From: Sorghum bicolor | Lineage: Eukaryota > Streptophyta > Magnoliopsida > Poales > Poaceae | Length of the DNA stretch: 64,000 bases | Assembly (NCBI RefSeq): GCF_000003195.3 | Contig: NC_012873.2 | Coordinates: forward strand, 9,075,894 to 9,139,893 | Reading direction: 5' to 3' | Shown here: piece after piece, positions 1-10,013 of the stretch | How the letters are laid out: every line of letters begins with the position of its first letter | Position numbering within the stretch: the first letter of the stretch is position 1 | Position numbers and translations under genes: made by a program | Notes under the pieces: generated by a model | Database searches by the model: none | Seen by the model: the letters and a program-made list of their open reading frames with translations, nothing else | Told to the model about the DNA's origin: nothing

Positions 1-932
1 CAACAGCTAGCGGCGTCTGCGAGCTTTATTATTTCTAATAACTCTATCGACCGGGCGCGACATCGATCGCGATGGATCGATCGTCGTGGCAATATCGACG
101 GCGATGGCTCCATTATGTGTGCTTTCAGAGATTGAGGCGTAGCACCTAGAAAAAAAAAAACCCCGCATGAGTTCCTTTTTTTTGCGAACAAAAGACCGCT
201 TGAGTTCAGCAAAGCAAACCAGCTTGGTGCAAATTAAAAATAAACTGCAAATAATATGTTTGCACTAATTAGTTTTGAGTAATTAGAAAAGTTCATGATT
301 AATTCCAAAACAAAAATCATTGCAAACTTTAGATACTAATATGCAAAACTATAACATGCTAGCTAGGTGAACCGAACTGTATCAATATAAACAGCAGCAA
401 TAAACAACCAGCAGACATTAAAATAACATATCGTATCACGGTGTACGTACTTCTTGTATGCAGGTTCTCACCTGTTCGCTTGTCTGAAAAGCCATAGCTG
501 AAAGTACTGTTCGCTGATTTGTTGTGAGAGAAAAACATTATATTGCTGAATGGCTGGCAGATTCGATGGATAAGCTCAAGCGAATAGGCTGGTGGTGAAG
601 TGTTGTCGCTTGTGAAAGACTGGCGGTGTTTTAATGATGTTGGTGAAGATGGGTCGAAGCAGCCGGTAGTGGAGACGACAGTACGCGGCAGGTAGCACCA
701 TGGAAGACAAGCCATCATGGAGGCCGCAAGCAATGGGGTGAAGACGCTTCCCAAAAAATCTTATTCGTACTTGCTCGGTGCATGATCATAGGAAAAAGCA
801 CTTTCAAGACCTGCTCTCTCGATCACCGGTACATGCAGGTGCTCGGGAAGGATAGACTACAATGGTGGCACAAAAACATAAAAGAGGTAAAATTATAATT
901 GGAATACATGTCTTTCTGGAGGTGGTCGATAG
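1..932. other. Intergenic DNA, nothing assigned
   Basis: No recognisable coding region or transposon end is visible. A 131-codon open frame on the minus strand (359-754) has no motif I recognise, and its single hydrophobic stretch near the C-terminus is not enough to call a gene. The first 110 bases are rich in CGATCG palindromes. Confidence 0.4.
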
Positions 933-1156
933 GTTGTTTATATATGGAAGTCATGCTTAGTCTCATGTCACAATCACAATCTAAATTGAGTAGGTTTTCA
1001 TTTCACAGACTTTAAGGTTCAAGCAAGTAAAAATAGAATTGTAAGTTGTTTATATATGGAAGTCATGCATGATCTCATGTCGCAATCACGATCTAAACCG
1101 ATTAGGTTTTCAGTTCACAGACTTCAAGGTCAAGCAAGTACAAAATAGAACTGTAA
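933..1156. repeat. 112-bp direct tandem duplication, two copies
   Basis: Two adjacent copies start with GTTGTTTATATATGGAAGTC at 933 and 1045. They can be followed through matching blocks (TAGGTTTTCA, TTCACAGACTT, AAGCAAGTA) to about 1156. They differ at roughly one base in ten, so the duplication is not recent. No coding content is visible. Confidence 0.85.
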
Positions 1157-1369
1157 AAGAGGTTATGCTCCTATAAGGTCACAAGAAGAATTTTGGCAAA
1201 ACATTCAAGAAGTTGTCACGCGCCTCCTTTGCCCCGGCTTGACCTAGCGAGGTGACACATATAAAGTTTTCTTCTATCTCCCCACATTAGACAAGGTGTG
1301 GTAGAGAGGGCTTCTATATTTAAACATGACAATCCCTACTTCAACTAGCAAGGTGGGACTATTTATCCA

Positions 1370-2221
1370 TAAACTCATATGGATCTCATACCCATCTCCC
1401 TCGATGTATTTTCTATCACATTTCTCTATAGACCTTTTGTAAAGGGGTCTACTAGGTTTTTTCTACTGAAATATGTCACAATTATCACTCTAGAGTTTCT
1501 CACTTCTGATTGACTTCAAGCTTCTTTTAACATATCTTATTGAATTTGCATGATTCTTAGCACTTTTCACCTTAACAATAGTCATTTTGTTGTCATGGTT
1601 CATAAGGATAGCTGGTATCGATGGTTTTCAACCACCGACAACTTCTTTAGGAGCTCATACATCCATTCTACCTCTATATATACTAGCTGTATCCAAAGTA
1701 TTTGGTTCTCCTTCCATGGTTGACCTTGTTAAAATAGTATGTTTGCATGGCCTCCATGGCATTGTGCCACCACCAAGTGTAAACATATACCCACTTGTGT
1801 CATAGATCTTATCAACATTAGATATTCAGTTTGAATCATTGTATCCTTCAAGTATAGCTAGGTGGCCTAAATAGTAAATTTCATAACTCATTGTACCTAT
1901 AATATAATGCAAGACCCTCTCAAGTGCATACCAATGATCATCACCTAGGTTGAACATTAATCTACTCAATTTTCTCACAACAAAAGGGATATATAGTCTT
2001 ATGTTGTGCCTGATAGGTACATGAGTGACTTGATAATATGAGAGTAAATCAATTGGTCTTTAGCTTTTCTCTTATTATTTCTTAATGTCATGTCGGGATC
2101 ATAAGGTGCTTGTAAAGTCTCTATATATCTAGAAAGCCAAACTTGCTCAAGACATTCCCAACATAGTAAGATTGCAACAGACTAATCTCACTGTTATCTT
2201 TAAATAATTTGATGTTTAGAA
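1370..2221 (-). pseudogene. Ty1/copia polymerase remnant, C-terminal part (end of RT and RNase H)
   Basis: Reading the minus strand gives, in order, degraded forms of Ty1/copia Pol signatures. These include SLLQSYYVGNVLSKFG and DQLIYSHIIKSLMYLSGT (end of reverse transcriptase), GDDHWYALERVLHYI, TSGYMFTLGGGT and LTRSTMEGE (RNase H), and NLVDPFTKGL near the C-terminus. The reading frame shifts several times and a TGA replaces the Trp expected after EGYNDSN, so it is dead. The matching upstream part of the same polymerase lies at 18381-18649 on the same strand, and the residues on the two sides join without a gap. The gene was therefore split by the insertion between 2222 and 18380. Family assignment rests on known copia Pol motifs recalled without a search. 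Confidence 0.8.
2217..2221. repeat. Target-site duplication TAGAA, left copy
   Basis: TAGAA here is repeated at 18381-18385. The copia reading frame (…DVDVIL then NIKLF…) becomes continuous if the DNA between the copies and one TAGAA are removed, so these are the edges of an insertion. Confidence 0.7.
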
Positions 2222-3372
2222 CCTTCTGGTGTTTTGTAAACCGGACTAGTAAACTTATATGTTTGTTGCGCTGCTCAATAATGATGATGGTAGCAATCAA
2301 AAGTCATGAGGAAGTATATTGGTTCAGTCGGAGCTTTATGTCCAGACTCAGAGATCATCAAGTGCACGTTCCTCGCTTGAATGCTCTGAAGTTCTTACAA
2401 TGGGGGTGCAAGAATGGTGAAAGAGGGAGAGCTAGAGCTAAGAGATGGGATGCCTAAAAGGAAGCTTTAGGAGCTAGCCCTACTATAGTGTGAATGAGAA
2501 TGAGAATGAAGATGAATGTGAAGATGTTGATGAAGATGTCTGTGGATGGGTGCCCTAGCCTGCTTATATAGTGTTTGGGACAAAGGCACGTACAAAGAAG
2601 AAGGTTCTCTTGACTGTGTGTTCATGAGCTTGAGGGAGGGAACCTAGCTAACTTAGCTTGCAAGCTATGCCATCTTGAGGTGCACGTCACGGCATGGCTG
2701 TCATCATGGTCATGTGCCCATGTCACGGGTAGGTGTGGCGTGGTGCTACTGTGCCAGACATGGAGGCACTGTAGGCTTGGTGCTAGTTTGCAAGCCATCC
2801 TGCATGATGTGGTCTTTGTCATGGTCTTTGTCATTGCCGCATGATCTCTTGGGGGCATCATACAGGAGTTGGTAGCCGCCCCTAGGTATTCGATCGTCTT
2901 GTTGGCTTGTGAAGCTAGTGGCCACGATCCCGAGTCATGGGATCACAGCTCTTGTTGGTGTGGCTTTCCTCTAAGTCAAGGTCATCATCATGATTCCCAT
3001 CCTATGATGGGTGGAATTGTACATGTCTCATCGAGCCATATTTCAATGGTGGGCCACCATACCGCCCGTCACCACTAGGTGTTGTTGTCTTATCTTGTGT
3101 TGCGTGGCGTAGGGATGGTGTCTAACTGGATCAAGGTGATCTCTATCCCCTCGGTCCTTGTGGGGTCAGTGTGGTGTGTCCGCTCCTGTTAGAGCAGGCA
3201 TGCTTGGATGCCCTTGACCTCATCATGTCCCTCTAGGGGTCAGGATGTGGAGAGGTCATGGTTCTTGTTGCGTGTGCAGCTAAGTCGGGCAAAGAGGGAT
3301 CATGGTTGACCCTAGCCTTAGTGTCTAGCTTGGTTCATTTAGCTTAGCTAGGCCTCGATCGCTCATACTCTT
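2222..3372. mobile_element. Left part of an unclassified ~1.2-kb insertion in the copia remnant
   Basis: This stretch and 18305-18380 together form a ~1.2-kb segment flanked by TAGAA duplications. Its ends (CCTTCTGG on the left, AACCCTAG on the right) lack the TG…CA of LTR elements and do not form terminal inverted repeats. Small open frames inside (e.g. 2209-2457, 2869-3078 and 2622-2861 minus) have no recognisable motif. A 5-bp duplication would suit a solo LTR with altered ends, but the class cannot be decided from the sequence. Its last five bases (3368-3372, CTCTT) are the left target duplication of the gypsy array. Confidence 0.5.
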
Positions 3373-5034
3373 TGTTGACGGTCCTTAAGTATCAAATTTA
3401 ATTATCAAATAAATAAAGAAAAGGATCCAAATGAAATCAACATCCAGACTTAGGGTTTTATCTGACAGAATTCCACGAGTTTTGGTGTTTGTCTATTTCT
3501 GCAGGGGGTTATCAGGAAATACGGAAGAAAGGTCCACATGTCGGGATTACGTAAAGATATTAACGTGCTGCGCAATTATCTTACATCTAGAAGACTCCAG
3601 AAGCCACGAGACCGAAGCGGAGGCGAAACGGGGCCAGAGACAGGGCGCCCGCCCTGTCCTACTAGGCGCCCGCCCACCTCCTGTGTCCAATCAGGACTCT
3701 GCTTTGCGGGAGATCTCCACCGACCTAAAGGATGAATCTAAACCATACAATCTATGTCGGTTTGATCCAATGGCCCATATTCACTTGAAGGGACTATAAA
3801 ACCAGACCCCCTGCCCCCTAGAGGAGAGAGCCTCTCAATCCTAATTCATTGTTCATCAAGGGGGAAGAAGCCTCTGATCAAGATTAGAGCCACCACATCA
3901 ATTAGATATCTAGATTAGCATAGCTACATAGGATTAGAACTAGAAGGAGTCAATCTTCGATTGGTTTCCGGATCTGTCAGGAGGATTCTTGGTAATTCTC
4001 TAATTGTGCTTCTAATTGCTTTCTAATTATCTTTGTTCTTCAATATTATGAATATGACTTTGTTCTACTTCAATATATTGCTTATGACTTTGCTCTACTT
4101 GCTTATATTCAAGATTATATTGTTCTTAGTTTATCATAGTTATGTACTTGGCTTAGTTAGATTCGATCTATATACATGCTTAGGATCGTATAGCGTTTAT
4201 CCATCGGATCCATGGGTAAATGATAGATATTGTGTAGGCGTGGTGCTTATACCGTATTTATCTGCGATTGTACCCAATATGCCAGATCGTGGGGTGGTTC
4301 GTGATAGTGACAGCTTCATTGATTCTTATATAGTCCCCCTCTCGTGTATTGGGCTGGCAGAGCAACATTATTACAGGGGAGTGATTGCTATGTTTCTCAT
4401 ATTCCTTGCTAATATCACTATGCATGGGCGTAGTCTTGTCTCGCAATGATTGCTAAGTATGCTTGCACTAATTATGATATGCTAGACTATATAGTTAAGA
4501 ATAACTTAGGGAATATTCTTGTAGTTCGTTCTAATACCATGCTAATGACTTTCTAGAGTATCTAATTGAGGTGCTTATCATATTTATTATATGGCTAGAT
4601 CAGATTAGTTATCCTTGTCACTATTATTATTTCATATATCCTTTATGTGACACTTATCCCTGTATGAAGAGTTAGATATAATGTTCTCAATTATACATGC
4701 AATGATAGATTCTCAATCTCATATTCTATTCTGTAATCAATAGTGATGATTGCTAATAACTTCCCAGTGGTAAAAATATAAATAACGATACGTGGAATAC
4801 TTCCCGGTTAAAATGCTACATCGGTATTAATCTGTGCGCTTGCAGATCCCATTCATTATTTATTTAGAAGAGCAATTGCATATTTCAATACCACGTCTCT
4901 TATATCATGCTGGGGATGACAACTTGGCTTAAGTGGTGTGAGGGATAGGTTTGGCATTTTTGGCATTTTTGGCACCGTTACTAGATTTAGAGAACTTAGT
5001 CTACTTTTGGTAATGATGTTAAGAATACTCAACA
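3373..5034 (+). repeat. LTR 1 (5' LTR of array), 1,662 bp
   Basis: Begins TGTTGACGGTCC and ends ACTCAACA, giving the TG…CA termini of an LTR. It is 9 bp longer than the other copies because a GGCATTTTT unit near the 3' end is repeated. A TATA box (CTATAAAACC) at about 3794-3803 marks the probable U3/R border. Upstream of it lies a GC-rich patch with GGCGCCCGCC decamers. Open frames of 122 and 138 codons recur in every LTR copy only because the LTR sequence is conserved; I do not call them genes. Confidence 0.95.
3794..3803 (+). promoter_or_regulatory. LTR TATA box
   Basis: CTATAAAACC sits about 420 bp into the LTR, the usual U3 promoter position. It is conserved in all five LTR copies in the window, for example at about 10435, 17068, 21260 and 27685. 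Confidence 0.65.
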
Positions 5035-5043
5035 AGCATTTTT

Positions 5044-5061
5044 TGGCGCCGTTGCCGGGGA
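5044..5061 (+). promoter_or_regulatory. Primer-binding site, tRNA-Asp type
   Basis: TGGCGCCGTTGCCGGGGA lies 9 bases after LTR 1. It is the complement of the 3' end (including CCA) of plant tRNA-Asp as I know it. Athila-lineage elements commonly use this primer. The same site follows LTR 2 (about 11676) and LTR 4 (22500). Confidence 0.85.
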
Positions 5062-5195
5062 AGGTTGATTACAAATCAGGAATGGAATAAAAGATTTTGA
5101 GTTATCATTCGCATCACTAATATGATTGAGCTTATCTATTCTCTCATACAGTTTTACCCCGATATTTTTCTATTTTATCTTATGCAGGGGAATGT

Positions 5196-7760
5196 ATGAA
5201 TAGAAGACATCTTCTAGGAAATTTTGACAATCCCGAAGCATTATTCAAGAAGACGAGGGCCAAGCTCAAGAAGAGATCATCAACACTTCACGAAGAAGCT
5301 TCATCTAATCAAGAAGATCACCGGAACTTGTCTTCAGAGTTCGAAGCCATGGCGAACAAATCGATCCGCGAGCTCTCAGCTCCCACTACGGACAACATCC
5401 GCACTGGACCTGTTGCAGAGATCGATGGCAACTTTGAGCTCAAGCCTGGACTTATCAACATGGTGCAATCCAACCAGTTCTGTGGGAAGGCACACGAAGA
5501 TGCTAGTGCTCATTTACAACACTTCCTGGAGATTTGCAACACATTCACCATAGCAGGAGTTTCCAAAGACGCTATACTACTTCGCCTCTTCCCATTCTCA
5601 CTGTTAGGAAGAGCGAAGCAGTGGTTCTACGCTACAAAGGAGAAGAATACTACGTGGGCACTCTGCTCAACAAACTTCCTGGCAAAGTTCTTTCCCATGG
5701 GCAAGACCAATGCTCTCTGTGGGAAGATTACAAGTTTTCAGCAACAAAATGATGAATCTGTTCCAGAAGCATGGGAGCGCTTTCAAGACTACATCCTAGA
5801 ATGTCCCCATCATGGAATGAAGAGTTGGCTATTGATGCAGACATTCTATCATGGGCTCAGCAACAGTGCCCGAGAGACCATGGATGCTGCAGCTGGAGGA
5901 GCATTCTTATCACTTACTATACCACAAGCCACAGCTCTTGTGGAGAAGATGGCGTCCAATCAAAGCTGGAATGAAGAGAGGACCCAGACACGCAAGAGAG
6001 GTGGAGGTATGCATCAGCTGAAGGAGGTAGACATGCTGTCTGCAAAGCTAGACCTGCTCATGAAGAAGCTCGATGATAGAGCTGGAGACAAGAAAGAAGT
6101 TATGCACATCTACGATTCTCACATGACTTGTGAGGAGTGTGGAGATACTGGACACTCAGGCAACCACTGCCCTGAGATGCTTGAGGATGTGAACTACATC
6201 AACAACAACAACTACTACTACTACAACCGTCCTCAACAAAATCAAGGTTGGAATCAACAGAGGCCTAACTACTCAGGTAATTCTCAAGGTAACAATTCTT
6301 ACAACAATAATAATAATTTTCCACCTTTGAGAGAGTTAGTGTCTAATCAAGGAAAGCTAATGGATAACCTATCTAAGAAATTGGCATCTAATGATAAAAT
6401 GCTAGAAAATATAAATAATAGAATGGATAATTTCTCTACTGCCATCAAGAATCAAATTAGCTTTAATAAAATGATTGAATCTCAGTTAAATCAAATAGCT
6501 GCTGCTGTTCCTACTACTAACCCCGGTATACCATCACAACCGGAAGGATTAGAATCTGCAAATCTTGTAGACATGTTTGATGCAGGTAATTGGAGTAACC
6601 CCGTCACTGAATTCTCTACTGACCTTCTGCCGGTTAAGAGAGGCGATCCAGGACGCCCCGTCATCCCGATCTCCATCGGCATGGTGGACGTTCCAGAAGC
6701 ACTCTGCGACTTTGGCTCCAGTGTCAACATTATACCTAGGGTACTCTATGAAAAATTCTTTACATATCCTTTATTAGAGACAACCATGTGTTTGCAGTTT
6801 GCAGATCAGACGATAACTTTTCCAAAAGGAATAGTGAGGAATCTTTGTGTCCGAGTTGGTACCTTATATGCCCCAGCAGACTTCGTAGTGGTAGAGACCG
6901 GAAATGATGAGAGAGCACCTATTATCTTAGGGAGGCCATTCTTGAACACCACGGGAGCTATCATCTACGCCAGTGCTGCCAAGATCAGTTTCTACGTCAA
7001 AGGGAAGAAGGAGACATTTTTCTTCAAGAACAAGACTACACAAATTCAAGATCAATCCAGACGTAAATCAAGGAAGAGGACCAACAGAAGAAACAGGAAC
7101 AAGCAAGTGTGGACCGAGTCAGCTAAGATGGTCACTGTAGTCCATGGAGGCCAAGATCATCAACTTAAGTCACCGTTTTTGACCAAGAAGGACGACCCAG
7201 GAATGCCAAGCATCTACTGCTCCATAAATGGATACAACTTCTACAAGACGATTTGCGACACCGGATCGGGCGTCAACATAATGGCCGCAGTCACCTATCG
7301 TCTCTTGTTCGGAACCATGCCACTAAGACCAACGTACATTCAGCTCCAGATGGCAGATCAGACATTTCGAGAAGTCAAAGGAATAGTATCTGATGTCCCA
7401 GTCAAAATAGACGATCATTTTGTCTACACAGACTTTCAAGTTGTTGACATGGGAGAAGATGAGTATGATCCACCCATCATCCTTGGAAGACCGTTCCTCA
7501 GCACTGTTAAAGCAATCATCTACATTGGAACCGAAGAAGTCCATATGCACTTCCCCTCAAAGAAGGTACGCCGTTACTTTATTGACCCTGACTATATCGT
7601 TGAAGAATCTAAGCAGGTGAGAAAGAGACGCAACCGCAACCAGAGGAGGCAGATCATCAAGGACGGATGGGCAGACTATGAAGGAGAAGTTGTAAGATCA
7701 GAAGACGTTGAGTTTAAACAGAATTATCCAGAGGGGATTGAAGCACCAAGTCAAGTGTGA
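5196..7760 (+). CDS. Gag-Pro polyprotein of non-autonomous gypsy element, copy 1 (854 aa, open)
   Basis: The protein should assemble the particle and process itself. A retrotransposon Gag domain spans about residues 80-205 (FELKPGLINMVQ through LFPFSLLGRAKQWFY and FLAKFFP). A CCHC zinc knuckle (C-x2-C-x4-H-x4-C) is at 312-325, followed by an Asn/Tyr/Gln-rich linker (335-375). Two retropepsin-like domains follow. The first has DFGSS at 505-509 where the catalytic D-T/S-G is expected and ILGRPFL at 577-583. The second has a canonical DTGSG at 688-692 and ILGRPFL at 762-768. No RT, RNase H or integrase follows before the next LTR. The ATG at 5196 begins the conserved MNRRHL segment. Element 2 reads about 31 residues further because it has TGG where this copy has the TGA stop. 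A basic Arg/Lys-rich stretch (611-626) lies between the proteases. Confidence 0.88.
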   Translation: MNRRHLLGNFDNPEALFKKTRAKLKKRSSTLHEEASSNQEDHRNLSSEFEAMANKSIRELSAPTTDNIRTGPVAEIDGNFELKPGLINMVQSNQFCGKAHEDASAHLQHFLEICNTFTIAGVSKDAILLRLFPFSLLGRAKQWFYATKEKNTTWALCSTNFLAKFFPMGKTNALCGKITSFQQQNDESVPEAWERFQDYILECPHHGMKSWLLMQTFYHGLSNSARETMDAAAGGAFLSLTIPQATALVEKMASNQSWNEERTQTRKRGGGMHQLKEVDMLSAKLDLLMKKLDDRAGDKKEVMHIYDSHMTCEECGDTGHSGNHCPEMLEDVNYINNNNYYYYNRPQQNQGWNQQRPNYSGNSQGNNSYNNNNNFPPLRELVSNQGKLMDNLSKKLASNDKMLENINNRMDNFSTAIKNQISFNKMIESQLNQIAAAVPTTNPGIPSQPEGLESANLVDMFDAGNWSNPVTEFSTDLLPVKRGDPGRPVIPISIGMVDVPEALCDFGSSVNIIPRVLYEKFFTYPLLETTMCLQFADQTITFPKGIVRNLCVRVGTLYAPADFVVVETGNDERAPIILGRPFLNTTGAIIYASAAKISFYVKGKKETFFFKNKTTQIQDQSRRKSRKRTNRRNRNKQVWTESAKMVTVVHGGQDHQLKSPFLTKKDDPGMPSIYCSINGYNFYKTICDTGSGVNIMAAVTYRLLFGTMPLRPTYIQLQMADQTFREVKGIVSDVPVKIDDHFVYTDFQVVDMGEDEYDPPIILGRPFLSTVKAIIYIGTEEVHMHFPSKKVRRYFIDPDYIVEESKQVRKRRNRNQRRQIIKDGWADYEGEVVRSEDVEFKQNYPEGIEAPSQV

Positions 7761-10000
7761 AAAATAAAGATAACTATACAAGAAGAGGAGGCGCTGCCGG
7801 AAGTACCGACTACGCCACCCAACGAACCTAAGGACGATTAAGAAAATGGAGAGTCCCGTTCGGAGGACTTAAAAACACCGAACGCCTTGCCAAGAGGTAA
7901 ACTTGGTAGTTATCATTTCCCTTTCAATTATTTCAAATAGTTTATTTAGTTAATCATATTCATACTATCCTAAAAAGAAAATAAAAATATGAAAACCAGT
8001 AAGCCCCATGTGAGTATGCGAGTGGCATAAAACCCATAAGTACATTCACTGTGGTGGCATAAAAATAAAATAATTATTTTTTCTGCTTTATAAAAAAAAA
8101 ATATAAAAACAAGGAGTAATATTTATTAAGGAGTCTCAACATGATAAAGGCTAGATATTTATGCCAACACTTAATCAGTTCCACAAGCTTTGTTGTCTAT
8201 TTGAGCTCCACAGAATTTAAGAATCAAGAAGACTAGCAGACGGAGGACATTCTAATCGCTGTCAGAATACTGCTGACTTTCAAATACACCTCTGCCACCT
8301 GCTAGCTACATCAAGAGAAATTACGTCAAAATTCAGCTTGGGAGAGAGCACCCCTATTTACCTCGATAAGTATTTCTATCTATCTTTATACTTATATTAT
8401 TCTAGAATATAAATACACATAACTATGAAAAACCAAATAAAGATTTTATGCTTATATATATTTTGCTTAGTGTGTTTAATAAATAAATAAAGTGGCTATG
8501 CTAATCTGTATCTAAATAAAACTTAAGCATGGATATGATAAATAGTTGCTCTGCCTAATTTGCAAATTTTAAGTTCTCTCTCAAGTTTAGACATAACTGT
8601 TATAATTTAAATCTTGCTCTAGACCTAAACTTGTGGGATGAAAACTTGATCTGAAGTCTAAGTTGTTAATGGATACGATATGGGAAAGTTGAGCTGTTGT
8701 TTATCTGTTCCTAGAGATGCTAGAATTCTGGAGAATTTTATCTTTGAAAATCTTTAAAATGTTGCATGATGAGTCCCTGTATGATGAGTGTTTAAATTCC
8801 TACCACAGCCATATATACATGCTTGCTAGACTTTGAGCCACACATTTACTATTTACTGCTTATGAGCATTGAGTATAGTCAAGCTGTGTAGACCCTTAGG
8901 GGCTTGTCATGTGGTTAAATCAAGATTTCACTTGCACGTTCACTCATATATGCTACTTCTACTCCAGAAGTACCATCCACATATATCCATCCATTTCCAT
9001 CTCCAGAATCACCTAAAAATATTCTACTCTTAATCCGGGAGAGAATAACCAAAAATATTTCTGTTTTCCTCTTGTGAAATAAATGCTCAAGTTATCTTGT
9101 TACTACCACTTGCTATATTATCTCAAGAGATGAATGCTCTGAAAAAAAAGAAAAAAAGATACGAGGAAATAAAAAGGAGCAAGTGCTCGGAACCTCGAAA
9201 GAAAAGAAAAAGTGAGACAAGAGGTAAAAATGGACAAGTGTCCGACAGTAGAAATTAGGGGTACAAGATACCCACCTGAGAGAAAAGAAAAGGAAGAGCA
9301 TCTCATTCTCCTCATAAAGTTTCAAAAGCAAGGAAGGTATGTATCCCCTCAAAGAGCAAAGTAGAATTAGTCTTCCACCACCATTGTTTTCACCATTGTT
9401 GTCACCATCACCACCATACACCATTCATTCATCACACATGCACATCTTGATTTGGCTTATTGATTTGTTTCTTTGGATCCATGGTTTGACTATGCAATAA
9501 ATGTCTTGTAAGTATGTATATTTTATCTCCCACCTATGAGCTCCAGATATTAAAGTCTTATTAGAGTAGGATGAGAGAGAAGGCAATGTCACTATGCCTC
9601 ATACCACAAATACTACATATTTTGAGAGAAGGCATATACCATCACTGCCTTGGTAAGGATCCAAAAAATACCACAAAAGAGAGACCTGAGAGAATCATAC
9701 AAGGAATCTCTGAGTTTTATTTGAAAATCTGCAAAAAACCCCAGAACTATAGCGGATCAAGAATAAGAGACATGGCACTTGGCTAGACTGTTCTATCTTT
9801 TAACCACTCAAGATAGAAGTGACGGTTACAAGTCCCATGGTGAAGGTGAAGTAAGTAAGTTTTAAGTCTTGACAGTTTACTCTAACTCAGAGATGAGATC
9901 TTATTTAAAAAGCATGTGTACCGTCAATTTTTTAAAGATATTGCAACAACTTATGATCCATAGCTAAGTCTATCCTTGCTCAGGGACGAGCAAGAGGTAA
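7761..10000 (+). other. Non-coding 3' part of internal region 1
   Basis: About 2.2 kb lies between the Gag-Pro stop and the polypurine tract, where RT, RNase H and integrase would sit in an autonomous element. None of their motifs (YxDD, DDE, HHCC) can be found. The sequence is AT-rich with scattered stops. A 71-codon frame (9571-9786), also present in internal 2 (16204-16419), is conserved only because the copies are young. Confidence 0.7.
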
Positions 10001-10011
10001 GCTTGGGGGAG
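10001..10011 (+). promoter_or_regulatory. Polypurine tract before LTR 2
   Basis: The G-rich stretch GCTTGGGGGAG ends two bases before the TGTTGACG start of the LTR. The same tract precedes LTR 3 (16634-16644) and LTR 5 (27251-27261), which marks it as the plus-strand primer. Confidence 0.75.
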
Positions 10012-10013
10012 TT

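Noticed and set aside
3431..3799. 122-codon frame in each gypsy LTR
   Set aside because: Lies upstream of the LTR TATA box in U3, varies freely between copies and has no recognisable domain.
4033..4449. 138-codon hydrophobic frame, repeated at 10674, 17307, 21500 and 27925
   Set aside because: It lies in the U5 part of every LTR copy. It is open because the LTRs are young and AT-rich, and one copy already has a stop. No gene evidence.
7761..10000. Search for RT, RNase H and integrase in the gypsy internal region
   Set aside because: No YxDD, DDE or HHCC-type motif in any frame; the element is treated as non-autonomous.
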